Source: Myxococcales bacterium
Lineage (GTDB): Bacteria > Myxococcota > Polyangia > Nannocystales > Nannocystaceae
DNA length: 64,000 nt
Assembly (NCBI GenBank): GCA_016793465.1
Contig: JAEUJW010000039.1
Span: 1-64,000, forward strand
Reading direction: 5' to 3'
Positions 39,433 through 53,241 of this stretch are shown one piece after another (positions within the stretch are counted from its first letter, which is position 1; every line of letters starts with the position of its first letter). Made by a program: the position numbers and the translations under genes. A model generated the notes under the pieces. The model saw only the letters and a list, made by a program, of their open reading frames with translations. It was not told the DNA's origin and made no database searches.

Positions 39433-40866
39433 ATGACCGCGGAAGCAACGTACCAGAGCCCGCTGGCCCAGCGCTACGCGACGCCCGGCATGCTCGCCAA
39501 CTGGGCCGACCGCCGGCGGGCGCTGCTGTGGCGCGACCTGTGGATCGCCCTGGCCGCGGCGGAGCACGCGCTCGGGCTGCCGGTGAGCGCGGGGCAGGTG
39601 GCGGCGCTGCGGGCGGCCCGCGAGGACCTCGACTTCACCCGGGTGGCCGCGATCGAGGCCGACGTCCGCCACGACGTGATGGCCCACGTGCGCCACTTCG
39701 GCGAGCGCGCGGGCGCCGACGCGGCCAGGATCATCCACCTCGGCGCGACCAGCTGCTTCGTGACCGACAACGCCGAGCTGGTGATGATCCGCGAGGGCCT
39801 CGAGCTGATCGCCGACCGCCTGTACGCCGCGCTCGAGGCCCTGGCGAGCTTCGCCGCCGCCCACCGCGAGCTCGCCTGCCTGGCGTTCACCCACTTCCAG
39901 CCGGCGCAGCTGACGACCGTGGGCAAGCGGGCGTGCCTGTGGGCCCAGGACCTCGCGCTCGACCTCGGGACCGTGCAGTCGCTGATCGAGCGCCTGCCGC
40001 TGCGGGGCGTCAAGGGCACCACCGGCACGCAGGCCTCGTTCCTCGCGCTGTGCGGGGGCGACCACGCCAGGGTCCGCGAGCTCGACCGCCGGGTCTGCGA
40101 GGCCATGGGCTTCAAGGGCTCGATCGCGGTCAGCGGCCAGACGTACACCCGCAAGCTCGACACCTGGGTGGTCTCGGCGCTGGCCGACGTGTGCGGCTCG
40201 GCCGGCAAGATCGCGGTCGACCTGCGCCTCCTGGCCCACAAGCGCGAGGTCGACGAGCCGTTCGAGGCCTCGCAGATCGGGTCGTCGGCCATGGCCTACA
40301 AGCGCAACCCGATGCGCAGCGAACGCATCTGCAGCCTCGCCCGCTTCGTGCACTCGCTGGCCGCGAGCCCGCGCGAGACCCACGCCAACCAGTGGTTCGA
40401 GCGCACGCTCGACGACAGCGCCAACCGCCGGCTCGTCATCACCGAGGCGTTCCTCGCCACCGACGCCGCGCTCAACCTGCTGGTCAACGTGTGCGCCGGG
40501 CTGGTCGTCAACCCGGCGGTGATCGCCGCCAACATGCGCGACGAGCTGCCGTTCATGGCCACCGAGAACCTGCTGATGCGCGCGACCGCCGGCGGGCTCG
40601 ATCGTCAGGATGTCCACGAGACGATCCGGCGCGCGAGTCTGGCCGCGGTCGCGGAGATGAAGGCGGGGCGCCCCAACGACCTGATCGCGCGCTTGCACGC
40701 CGACCCCGCGTTGACACCGTTCATCGACCCGTCGGGGCTCGACGCACGGCGTTACGTCGGCCGCGCGCCGCACCAGGTCGACGAGTACCTCGAGGAGGAA
40801 TTGCGGCCGCTGCTGCGCGCACACGCCCGCCGGCGCGGAAGATTCACGGCGGCGCTGACGGTGTAG
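39433..40866 (+). CDS. purB: Adenylosuccinate lyase
   Basis: This 477-residue cytosolic enzyme cleaves SAICAR to AICAR and adenylosuccinate to AMP, releasing fumarate (EC 4.3.2.2). The fumarase/aspartase-superfamily signature SSAMAYKRNP is present, as are HLGATSCFVTDN, TTGTQASF and the C-terminal helical domain with VDEYLEEELRPLL. Length and motifs match the eukaryote-like branch of PurB. The ATG gives the usual start. It stands alone, not in a purine operon. Confidence 0.93.
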   Translation: MTAEATYQSPLAQRYATPGMLANWADRRRALLWRDLWIALAAAEHALGLPVSAGQVAALRAAREDLDFTRVAAIEADVRHDVMAHVRHFGERAGADAARIIHLGATSCFVTDNAELVMIREGLELIADRLYAALEALASFAAAHRELACLAFTHFQPAQLTTVGKRACLWAQDLALDLGTVQSLIERLPLRGVKGTTGTQASFLALCGGDHARVRELDRRVCEAMGFKGSIAVSGQTYTRKLDTWVVSALADVCGSAGKIAVDLRLLAHKREVDEPFEASQIGSSAMAYKRNPMRSERICSLARFVHSLAASPRETHANQWFERTLDDSANRRLVITEAFLATDAALNLLVNVCAGLVVNPAVIAANMRDELPFMATENLLMRATAGGLDRQDVHETIRRASLAAVAEMKAGRPNDLIARLHADPALTPFIDPSGLDARRYVGRAPHQVDEYLEEELRPLLRAHARRRGRFTAALTV

Positions 40867-40899
40867 CCCGCCAGTCTCCGGGCGTATCCTCGGGCCCGC

Positions 40900-41133
40900 T
40901 TGCAGTACCACGAGGACGATGAATTCGACTTCGAGCGGGCCTTCGCCGACTTCGACGACGACGAAGAGGAAGGCGGCGGCGAGCTCGCGGACGAGGTCGT
41001 GCCGCCCCGCGCGGCCGAGCCGCCGCCGCCCGCGACGCCGCCCGAGCTCGCGGACGTCGACGACGTGATCGTCGGCTACGCGGAGTTCGACGAGGACGAC
41101 GACGAGGACGACGACGACCGCTTCCTCGCCTGA
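40900..41133 (+). CDS. Possible small acidic protein, 77 residues
   Basis: A TTG-initiated frame encodes a highly acidic peptide: blocks EDDEFDFERAFADFDDDEEE and YAEFDEDDDEDDDD flank a Pro/Ala-rich middle. There is no clear ribosome-binding site, and no family is recognised. Its 3' end overlaps the convergent trypsin gene by 58 bases across a run of GAC/GAG triplets, which on the other strand encodes poly-serine. Either product could be spurious at this end. Confidence 0.35.
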   Translation: MQYHEDDEFDFERAFADFDDDEEEGGGELADEVVPPRAAEPPPPATPPELADVDDVIVGYAEFDEDDDEDDDDRFLA

Positions 41134-42035
41134 CGCAGGCCGAGCAGCGCGAGCAGCACCAGCCACGCGCCGCCGCCGGACAGCGGCGAGCCGCGGCCGG
41201 CGTCGCAGCTGCAGCCCTCGCTGCGGGTCGGGTCGGTGTCGACGCAGTCGCACAGCTCGCAGCCCGCGGGTCGCAGGTCGACGGTCGTGCCCGAGTCGGA
41301 GTACAGCCAGCACATGCCGCCGTAGGGCACCGCGTAGAAGCCGCCCTTGCCGCACGTGTAGCCGCGCGAGGTGATGCCGGCGAGCACGTACTCGCCGGTC
41401 GACAGCCTGGCGAACGCGGGGCCGCCGGAGTCGCCCTGGCACGAGTCCTTGTCCATGCCGCCGGCCTGGAACTCGAGGCCCGACTTGCTAAAGCGCGTGA
41501 TCGGCACCTCGACCTCGCGCTTGATGCCGGTGATCGTCATGTTCTCGTCGAGGCCGTAGCCGACCACGATCACCGTCTCGCCGACCGCCATGAGCTCGTC
41601 CCACTCGTCCTGGCTGGCGACGATGCGCGTCGGCGTGATCGACTGCGGCTCGGCCAGGATGAGGTAGCCGTAGTCGTGGATGTCCTCCTTGCAGTCGTCG
41701 GACGGGCAGAACTCGGGGTCGAAGCCGAAGTCGATCACGGGCACCTCGACGGTCGACGGGTCGTAGACGTTGTTGCCGAAGCTGACGCTGATCGACGAGG
41801 GCCCGGGCACGTTGCTGAGGCAGTGCGCGGCGGTCAGGACCACGTCGGGGCGGACCAGGGTGCCGGTGCAGAGGATCGAGCCGGCGTGGATCGCCACCGC
41901 GGTGGGCCACGCGCCCTCGACCGAGACATAGCCGCCGAAGATCGGGGCGGGCTCCGGGGGCGGCGCCACCAGCACGTCCGGGTGCGTGAGGACGACGGCG
42001 GCGGCGAGGCCAACGAACGACATGGCCGCCAGCAT
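41076..42035 (-). CDS. Trypsin-like serine protease with MYXO-CTERM-like tail
   Basis: This 319-residue exported protease has a hydrophobic leader (MLAAMSFVGLAAAVVL), a mature start like IFGGYVSVEGAWP, and the triad in TAAHC (about 70), DYGYLIL (about 121) and GDSGGP (about 201). About ten cysteines suggest several disulphides. The C-terminus has the cluster CSCDAG, a Gly-rich turn, the span AWLVLLALLGL and RQARKR, which is the layout of a MYXO-CTERM sorting signal for surface attachment. Beyond it runs a poly-serine stretch from low-complexity triplets. ATG codons at 42035 and 42023 are both possible. Confidence 0.85.
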   Translation of the reverse strand: MLAAMSFVGLAAAVVLTHPDVLVAPPPEPAPIFGGYVSVEGAWPTAVAIHAGSILCTGTLVRPDVVLTAAHCLSNVPGPSSISVSFGNNVYDPSTVEVPVIDFGFDPEFCPSDDCKEDIHDYGYLILAEPQSITPTRIVASQDEWDELMAVGETVIVVGYGLDENMTITGIKREVEVPITRFSKSGLEFQAGGMDKDSCQGDSGGPAFARLSTGEYVLAGITSRGYTCGKGGFYAVPYGGMCWLYSDSGTTVDLRPAGCELCDCVDTDPTRSEGCSCDAGRGSPLSGGGAWLVLLALLGLRQARKRSSSSSSSSSSNSA

Positions 42036-42088
42036 AGCCCATACGCCGTCCTGGCGGGTCCGGCGAGCCTCGCGCGCGGCCGCGCCGC

Positions 42089-42112
42089 GGGTGCGCAGCA
42101 CGACGCGCACCC
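42089..42112. promoter_or_regulatory. 24-bp dyad in a divergent intergenic region
   Basis: GGGTGCGC and GCGCACCC are perfect 8-base arms around an 8-base spacer, between the divergent trypsin and EEP genes. It is an operator-like site by layout; no regulator can be named, and chance is not negligible at this GC content. Confidence 0.3.
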
Positions 42113-42215
42113 GCCCGCGCCGCGAGCCCGGTCCACGATCGTCGCGCGGTCGCACTGGACAGCGTCGCGGCGATCCCGTACCGATCGCTGGACGTTGACC
42201 CCCCGTCCTGGCGCC

Positions 42216-43571
42216 TTGTCCGACCCCATCGAACCGTCTCCGCCATCTCCCCACGGCCGCGAGCCCGCCGACCTCGATCCGCAGGCCGCCGGCGAGCCCG
42301 GCGTCGCCGGCGAGCGCGAGGCGGGCGAGCCGGCGCGGCCCGTCGATCCGTCGGCGTCCGCGAGCGGTCTGCCGCCGCGGTTCGAGCTCGACCACGACTT
42401 CACCGACGCGCTGGCCCACATCTCCAGGATCCGGAAGCGCAAGAAGCTGCGGCGCGACCCGGTCTACCAGCGCATCCGTCCGCAGCTCGAGAAGGTCCTC
42501 CGCGGCTTCGAGTGGGACCTGGAGCCGACCCTCGGCACCCAGCTGACCACGCGCCGGCCCGGCCAGGTCCGCGTGGTCGCCTGGAACATCGAGCGCGGCA
42601 AGCGGTTCGAGGGCATCGGCAAGCTGCTGCGCGAGGAGCCCGAGCTGCGCGACGCGGACATCCTGCTGCTGACCGAGGTCGACATCGGCATGGGCCGCAC
42701 GCAGAACCGCAACGTGCCCCGCGAGATCGCGGCCATGCTCGGCATGGGCTACGTGTTCGCCAACTACCACATCGTGCTCGCCGAGGGCGACCGCAGCGAG
42801 CGCGGCCACGGCGTCCCCAACACCAAGGCGCTGCACGGCTGCGCGCTGCTCAGCCGCTTCCCGGTGCTGCGCTTCGAGGCGGTCGAGCTGATCGAGCGCC
42901 GCGACAAGTTCCACGCGCTCGAGAAGCGCATGGGCAACAAGCGCACGCTGCTGTGCGAGCTCTTGCTGCCCGACGGGCCGCTGACGCTGGCGCTGGTCCA
43001 CCTCGACCCGTTCGGCGGGCCGCGGGGGCGCGCGCGTCACCTCGCGCAGATCGTCGACCGCATGCACCGCTTCGGCGGCAAGCGCATGCTGCTCGGCGGC
43101 GACCTCAACACCAACACCTTCGACCTCGGGACCCCGCGCGGCATGGCCTCGAGCATCTTCCTGAAGCTGGCCCGGTTCTCGTGGCAGCGCATGGCCGAGA
43201 CCTACATGGCCCCGGAGGAGCACGACGAGCGCAAGGTGTTCGCCGCGCTGCACAAGGGCGGGCTCGAGATCGAGGGCTACAACGACTTCAGCAAGGGCAC
43301 CATCTACGGCGACGTCTACGACCCGGAGCTCAACCGCAAGCTGCTCGACTACTTCCCGCGGGCGATCAGCGACTGGATGATCCGCTGGCTCGAGCGCAAG
43401 CTGGCCCCGTGGGGCGGGCGGGTGCCGATGCGCGTCGACTGGTTCGCCGGCGCCGGGCTCACGCCGCGCACGCCCCAGGTGATCGAGCGGCCGACGGTCG
43501 ACGGCCGCATCGTGTCGGACCACAACCCGATCCTCGTCGACCTCGAGCTCGGAGCGCCGCTCGCCGAGTGA
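42216..43571 (+). CDS. Endonuclease/exonuclease/phosphatase-family protein
   Basis: This 451-residue protein has the EEP metal-dependent phosphodiesterase core: AWNIERGKR (about 122), LLTEVDIGMGRTQNRNVP (about 152), LVHLDPFGG, LGGDLNTNT (about 294) and VSDHNPILVDL (about 434). Substrates in this superfamily range from nucleic acids to phosphoinositides, so the target is open. There is no signal peptide. A region with KRKKLRRD (about 75) precedes the core. The start is uncertain: TTG at 42216 or 42195, neither with a clear ribosome-binding site; the first 50 residues are low in complexity. Confidence 0.8.
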   Translation: MSDPIEPSPPSPHGREPADLDPQAAGEPGVAGEREAGEPARPVDPSASASGLPPRFELDHDFTDALAHISRIRKRKKLRRDPVYQRIRPQLEKVLRGFEWDLEPTLGTQLTTRRPGQVRVVAWNIERGKRFEGIGKLLREEPELRDADILLLTEVDIGMGRTQNRNVPREIAAMLGMGYVFANYHIVLAEGDRSERGHGVPNTKALHGCALLSRFPVLRFEAVELIERRDKFHALEKRMGNKRTLLCELLLPDGPLTLALVHLDPFGGPRGRARHLAQIVDRMHRFGGKRMLLGGDLNTNTFDLGTPRGMASSIFLKLARFSWQRMAETYMAPEEHDERKVFAALHKGGLEIEGYNDFSKGTIYGDVYDPELNRKLLDYFPRAISDWMIRWLERKLAPWGGRVPMRVDWFAGAGLTPRTPQVIERPTVDGRIVSDHNPILVDLELGAPLAE

Positions 43572-43577
43572 GCGCTC

Positions 43578-43608
43578 GCAACTGCGCGGACTCGTAGGAT
43601 CGAGTTGC
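43578..43608 (+). promoter_or_regulatory. Dyad before the second kinase gene
   Basis: GCAACT and AGTTGC are separated by 19 bases that contain a second dyad, ACTCG-TAGGAT-CGAGT. It could be a hairpin ending the EEP transcript or a binding site for the kinase promoter. Confidence 0.3.
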
Positions 43609-43635
43609 TGATAGACTGCGTCCGGAGGGCGGCGC

Positions 43636-46551
<2,916 letters not shown>

Positions 46552-46554
46552 GGT

Positions 46555-46986
46555 ATGGTCGCGCCGATGATCGAGATCCCCACCCCCGAGGCGATCAACA
46601 CGTTCGTCGAGCGCGAGTTCCCCTCGGCGCACGGCACCGGCAGCCGCTGCGTCGAGATCGGCCCCGGCTTCGCGGTCGCCCGCTGGACCTACGACCCCGG
46701 CATGCTGCGGCCCGGCGGGTTCGTCTCGGGGCCGATCCAGTTCGCGCTCGCCGACACCGCCCTGTGGTTCATGACCTTCACCGTGCTCGGCCTGGCGCCG
46801 ATGGCGGTGACCTCGGAGCTCAGCATCCAGTTCCTGCGGCCGGCGGCCGGCGGCGACCTCGTCGCCCGCGCCGAGCTGCTGCGCGCCGGTCGGCACAAGA
46901 TCACCGGGTCGGTGCGCCTGTGGATCGACGGCGCGCCCGACAGGCCGGTCGCCCACGTGGTCGGCTCGTACATGCAGATCGGCTGA
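46555..46986 (+). CDS. PaaI-type hotdog thioesterase
   Basis: This 143-residue protein of the hotdog fold has GGFVSGPIQFALADTALWF (about 60-78) as the helix that forms the catalytic site in PaaI-like acyl-CoA thioesterases, and strands ending AHVVGSYMQIG. The substrate is unknown. It follows the kinase gene with three bases between, so it is likely co-transcribed. An ATG at 46567 is an alternative start. It converges on the sensor kinase gene with nine bases between stops. Confidence 0.8.
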   Translation: MVAPMIEIPTPEAINTFVEREFPSAHGTGSRCVEIGPGFAVARWTYDPGMLRPGGFVSGPIQFALADTALWFMTFTVLGLAPMAVTSELSIQFLRPAAGGDLVARAELLRAGRHKITGSVRLWIDGAPDRPVAHVVGSYMQIG

Positions 46987-46995
46987 CGCCGCGGC

Positions 46996-48368
46996 TCAGC
47001 CGGCGAGCGCGGGGCGGCCGGCGCGGGCCTCGTGCAGGCGCACGCGGGCCTCGCAGCCGCGGCGGCCGTCGTCGCGGTTGGCCAGGCCGAGGCTGCCGCC
47101 GTGGGCCTCGGCGATCTGGCGCGAGAGCACCAGGCCGATGCCGCTGCCGTCGGGCTTGGTGGTGAAGAACGGGACGAACAGGTTGGCGGTGTCGGCCAGG
47201 CCGGGGCCGTCGTCGCTGACCGTGAGCTCGAGCGTGCCGCCGTGCAGGCGCCACGACACGGCCACGCCGGCGCCGGCGCCGGCCGCCAGCGCGGCGTCGG
47301 CGGCGTTGCGCACGAGGTTGATGAGCAGCTGGTCGAGCTGGTCGCCGTCGGCGAGGATCGTCGCGGGGTCGCCGGGGCGGACGGCGATCGGCAGGCGGCG
47401 CTCGAGCGCGACCACGCGGTCGACCCAGGCCGCGACGTCGACCGGGGCGAGGCTGGGGCGGGGCAGGCGGGCCAGGCGGGCGTAGGCGGCGAGGAAGCGG
47501 GCGAGCCCGCCGGCGCGGCGGGTGACGACGTCGAGGCCGCGCGCGAGGTCGTCCTCGAGGTCGGACGGGCGCTCGGCGGGCGGGCGGCGCAGCTGCTCGC
47601 GCAGGTGCTCGGCGATCGACTGGATCGGCGCCAGCGAGTTGTTGATCTCGTGGCCGAGCACGCGCACCAGGCGTTGCCAGGCCAGGCGCTCCTCCTCGCG
47701 CAGGGCCCGGCGCAGGTCGGTCAACACGATCAGCGTGTGCGACAGGCCGCGCTGGCGGAACCGGGTGCGGCGCAGCTCCCACGGGCCGGCGTCGCCCTGG
47801 AACAGCGACAGCAAGGTGCGCGGGGCCTCGCCCTCGAGGCAGGCCGACAGCCCGAGCGCCGCCGCGTCGCGGCCGATCGGGTGGGCCGCGCCGTCGCGGG
47901 TCAGCAGGCGCTCGGCGGCGCGGTTGGCCAGGCGCAGGTGGCCGCCGGCGTCGAAGGCCAGCACGGCGACGTCGATCTCCTCCATCACCGTGCGCAGCAG
48001 GGCGTCGGCCTCGAAGGCGCCGAGGCGCTGCTCGCGGAGCGTGTCGGCGAGGCCGTTGATCTCGCGCATCACGCCGGACAGGGCGTCGTCGTCGACGGCC
48101 GCGGCGGCGGTGCGGCCGCGCAGCGAGAAGTCCTCCTCGCGCATGGCGCCGAGCAGGGCCGAGACCACCTGCAGCGCGCGGGTCACCCGGGCGTGCAGGG
48201 CCGTGAGCCCGCCGACGCACGCGAGCACGAGCAGGGCGCCGAGGGTCCAGCGGGTCTTCGGGCTGTGCTCGCCGACCGCGAGCAGGACCAGCGCGACGAG
48301 CAGCGCCGGCACGGCCGCCGCGCCGGCGAGCAGGACCACGCGGACCTCGTGGCGCTCGCTCCACCGCT

Positions 48369-48372
<4 letters not shown>
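46996..48372 (-). CDS. NtrB/NtrY-type sensor histidine kinase
   Basis: This 458-residue protein has two spans (about 10-32 and 41-58), a HAMP-like linker, a PAS-like domain (about 110-215), the phospho-acceptor block LGHEINNSLAPIQSIAEHLRE (about 240), the N box (NLVRNAADA), DDGPGLAD and TTKPDGSGIGL. It starts with GTG overlapping the stop of the regulator gene (GTGA), so the two are translated together and form a cognate pair. The short loop between the spans suggests it senses within the membrane or cytoplasm. Confidence 0.9.
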
Positions 48373-49745
<1,373 letters not shown>

Positions 49746-49835
49746 GCGCGGCGCTCGGCCGCATGATACGTCGCCGGCGGGGCGGCGAGGAAGCGCGGGG
49801 TTCGTGGGCTGCGGAGCGGGCATGAGATCGCCGGG

Positions 49836-51092
49836 CTACTCGAGCTTGATGCGGTCGCGGCCGTCCCACTTCGACATGTCGGACAGGACGACGCGGTCGC
49901 CCGCCTCGAGCCCGCCGAGGACCTCGACGAGGGTCGCCGAGACCCGGCCGAACTGCACGTTGACGCGCGAGGCGTAGGGCGTGTCGGCCTCGATGCGGAA
50001 CACCCCCGAGGTCGAGTCGGGCTGCACGAACGCCGGGCGGCGCACGAACAGCACGTCGGTCAGGCGCTCGAGCTCGACGGTGCCGACGATGTTGAGGTCG
50101 GGCCGGGCGCCGCGCGGCAGCGGCCCGGTGAGCCCGACGTCGACGGTGACGGTGCCGCCCGAGGCGGCCGGGTCGACGCGCACGACCTCACCGTCGACGA
50201 CGCCGTTGCGGGTGTCGATGCGCGCGCGCTGGCCGATCGCCACGTCCTTGGCCAGGGTCTCGGGGATCGCCAGGCGGGCCTTCAGCAGCTCGGGGCGGGC
50301 GACCTTGGCGAGCAGGCCGCCGGGGCTGATCCACTGGCCCGCCTCGAGCGGGAGCTCCTGCAGCACGCCGGACACGCCGGCCCTGATCTTGAGGGCGGCG
50401 AGCTGCTCGCGGCGAAACTCGGCGATGTGCACGAGCCGCTCGATCTGCGCGGCCTGGGCGGCGAGCCGCGACTTCAGGCCCTCGCCGAGGACGGCCAGGC
50501 GCTGCTCCTCGAGGGTCGCGCGGCGGGCGGTCGTCTCGAGCTTCTCCCTGGCGGTCGTCTCGTCGTCGCCCGAGAGGTAGCCCTGGCCGCCGAGCGCGGC
50601 GCTGGCCTCGGCCTTGCGCTCGGCCTGGGTCCTGTCGACCTGCAGGGTGGCGACCGCGACCTCCTGCGCGAGCCTGTCGCTGCGGAGGTTGGCGCGCATG
50701 TTGGCGAGCTCGACCCGCGCCGCCGCGACCTGGCGCTCGGCCTCGAGGGTGTGCAGCTCGAGGTCGGGGTTGCGCAGCTCGAGGATCAAGGTGTCGGGCT
50801 CGACCGGCGTGCCGGGCCGCACGTGGATCTTCTCGACGCGCGCGGCGGTCAGCGCGGTGATCCACTGGATGTGCTGCGGCACCAGCTTGCCGTTGCCTTG
50901 CACGTCGCGCAGCATCTCGCCGCGCTCGACCGTGCCGAGCCACAGGCCGGCGCGCGCGGTGGCCGGGGGCTCGGCCCGCAGCTGCCCGATCGCCAGCGTG
51001 CCGCTGACGAACAGGGCCACGGTGACGAGCCCGGCGAGGAGCTTGCGGCCGTGGCGGTAGAGCAGCGAGCGGCGGGGGCGAACGACGTCCAC
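49836..51092 (-). CDS. HlyD/RND-type periplasmic adaptor protein
   Basis: This 418-residue membrane-fusion protein has one N-terminal span (about 16-38), a lipoyl/barrel-sandwich domain, a long alpha-hairpin coiled coil (about 105-235), a second lipoyl half (LKIRAGVSGVLQELPLEAGQWISPGG), a beta-barrel, and a C-terminal domain. It should link an inner-membrane ABC or RND pump to an outer-membrane channel. No pump genes lie next to it. GTG at 51092 is the only usable start, as an in-frame TGA lies five codons upstream, and it directly follows the predicted transcription start. It heads the set with the regulator and kinase. Confidence 0.88.
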   Translation of the reverse strand: MDVVRPRRSLLYRHGRKLLAGLVTVALFVSGTLAIGQLRAEPPATARAGLWLGTVERGEMLRDVQGNGKLVPQHIQWITALTAARVEKIHVRPGTPVEPDTLILELRNPDLELHTLEAERQVAAARVELANMRANLRSDRLAQEVAVATLQVDRTQAERKAEASAALGGQGYLSGDDETTAREKLETTARRATLEEQRLAVLGEGLKSRLAAQAAQIERLVHIAEFRREQLAALKIRAGVSGVLQELPLEAGQWISPGGLLAKVARPELLKARLAIPETLAKDVAIGQRARIDTRNGVVDGEVVRVDPAASGGTVTVDVGLTGPLPRGARPDLNIVGTVELERLTDVLFVRRPAFVQPDSTSGVFRIEADTPYASRVNVQFGRVSATLVEVLGGLEAGDRVVLSDMSKWDGRDRIKLE

Positions 51093-51103
51093 GCCGCTGC
51101 TTC

Positions 51104-51120
51104 AGCAAGTCCCGTGCCCC
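51104..51120 (-). promoter_or_regulatory. Sigma-54 promoter upstream of the HlyD-type gene
   Basis: On the minus strand the site reads GGGGCACGGGACTTGCT, matching TGGCACG-N4-TTGCT except for the first base, with the exact GG-to-GC spacing of ten. The -12 C at 51105 places the RNA start near 51093, one base before the GTG codon, so the transcript would be almost leaderless. Confidence 0.75.
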
Positions 51121-51158
51121 TTGAAATTGCAGGCCAATCCCGGAGGAGGCGGGGCCCG

Positions 51159-51198
51159 GTGTTCGGATCCGCGGGCGCCCGATCCCATTTCCGGACAC
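51159..51198 (-). promoter_or_regulatory. Possible activator site pair
   Basis: GTGTTCGGA (51159) and TCCGGACAC (51190) are inverted with eight of nine matches, 31 bases centre to centre (three helical turns), and flank CGGGCGCCCG. The pair centre lies about 86 bases upstream of the predicted start of transcription, where an NtrC-type regulator would bind. Confidence 0.4.
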
Positions 51199-51231
51199 CG
51201 CCCCGAACGCCGCCCAGGCGGCCCCAGGGGC

Positions 51232-52092
<861 letters not shown>

Positions 52093-52183
52093 ACTACACC
52101 TTTCGTTTTTCGTCGACGAGCGCGGGGCCGCCGTAGCGACGCGGCGCGCCGGCCCTGGCCGCGGCGCGCCTGCGGGTCCGCGG

Positions 52184-53116
52184 TCAGTCGGCGGCGAAGC
52201 AGTAGATGCGCCCGGCGCCGCCCTTGGGGGCGGTGTCGTTGCAGCCGCCGCTCTCGTGCACCGAGTTCCACGGGCGGTACTTCTCCTCGTCGCTCATCAT
52301 CGGCCCGAGGCCGTCGCTGTGGCCGACCTGGGCGAAGTCCGCGGCGTCCTCGGACGTCCAGTCGAGGCAGGTCATGCCGACGGTGACGGTGCCGTCGCGG
52401 TTGGTGCCGGTGAGGATGTCGTGCTCGTTGGGGGTCGGCGAGCCGCCCCACTGGCCGTTGATCGGCTGGCCGTTCTCGTCGAGGAACAGCTCCGGGTCGC
52501 CCGCGAGCGCGTGCAGCTCGGCGAGGTCCCTGGCCACCAGCGCGAGCTTGGCGTTGTACCAGGGGCCCTGACCGATGCGGTCCCTGGCGTGGATCGGGCC
52601 GTCGTCGGGGCCCTTCTCGACGCTGAGGTAGGCCCGCCACTCGCGGTCGCCGGCGCCGACGGCGTCGGCCAGGCCCTGGCAGATCTGGTCGGCGCCCGCG
52701 AGCCCGCCGAGGTTGCCGGTGGGGCTGGTGGCGCTCGAGACGAAGAAGCCGAGCGAGGGCTCGGCGCCGCCGCTGCTCTCGCCGGTCGTCGTGGTCTCGC
52801 CGGTGCTGCCGCCGGTGGTGGCGTCGCCGGTCGAGCTGGTGGGCGAGCCGGTGCTCGTGCCAGCGCCGGTGGTGGCGTCGCCGGTCGGCGCGTCGCCGGT
52901 GGTCGGGTCGACGGTGCCGCCGGTGTCGGTCGCGCCGGTCGAGGGCTCGACGCCGGTCGGCTTGCACACGTCCTCGACGCACATGAGGCCGGGCAGACAG
53001 CCGCCGCCGACGCACGAGCAGTCCTCGTTGCCGGGCACGCAGATGTCGTTGGGGTCGCCGCAGGCGAAGCCGAGGAGCAGGCCGAGGGAGAGGAGCGCCG
53101 CTTGAGGTCGGAACAT
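52184..53116 (-). CDS. DUF1554 (lectin-like) lipoprotein
   Basis: This 310-residue protein has the lipobox GFAC (Cys19), a Cys-rich segment (about 24-52), and a Thr/Gly/Ser linker (about 55-120) with repeated TGDATTG units. A C-terminal domain (about 125-310) begins FFVSSATSPTGNLGGLAGADQICQGLADA, the typical opening of DUF1554, a C-type-lectin-like fold seen in surface proteins. It probably binds a ligand outside the cell; none is known. Confidence 0.8.
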   Translation of the reverse strand: MFRPQAALLSLGLLLGFACGDPNDICVPGNEDCSCVGGGCLPGLMCVEDVCKPTGVEPSTGATDTGGTVDPTTGDAPTGDATTGAGTSTGSPTSSTGDATTGGSTGETTTTGESSGGAEPSLGFFVSSATSPTGNLGGLAGADQICQGLADAVGAGDREWRAYLSVEKGPDDGPIHARDRIGQGPWYNAKLALVARDLAELHALAGDPELFLDENGQPINGQWGGSPTPNEHDILTGTNRDGTVTVGMTCLDWTSEDAADFAQVGHSDGLGPMMSDEEKYRPWNSVHESGGCNDTAPKGGAGRIYCFAAD

Positions 53117-53241
53117 GGCGCGGAGGGTAGCGAAGCGCGCGCGCGCTGACCACCCGCGGGCAGCCGGCGGACGCGAAAAAACCGGTCGTCGCGCGACAGA
53201 CGTTTCAGGCGAGGCTGTGGGTCGGCGACCTCGAGCGCCGA

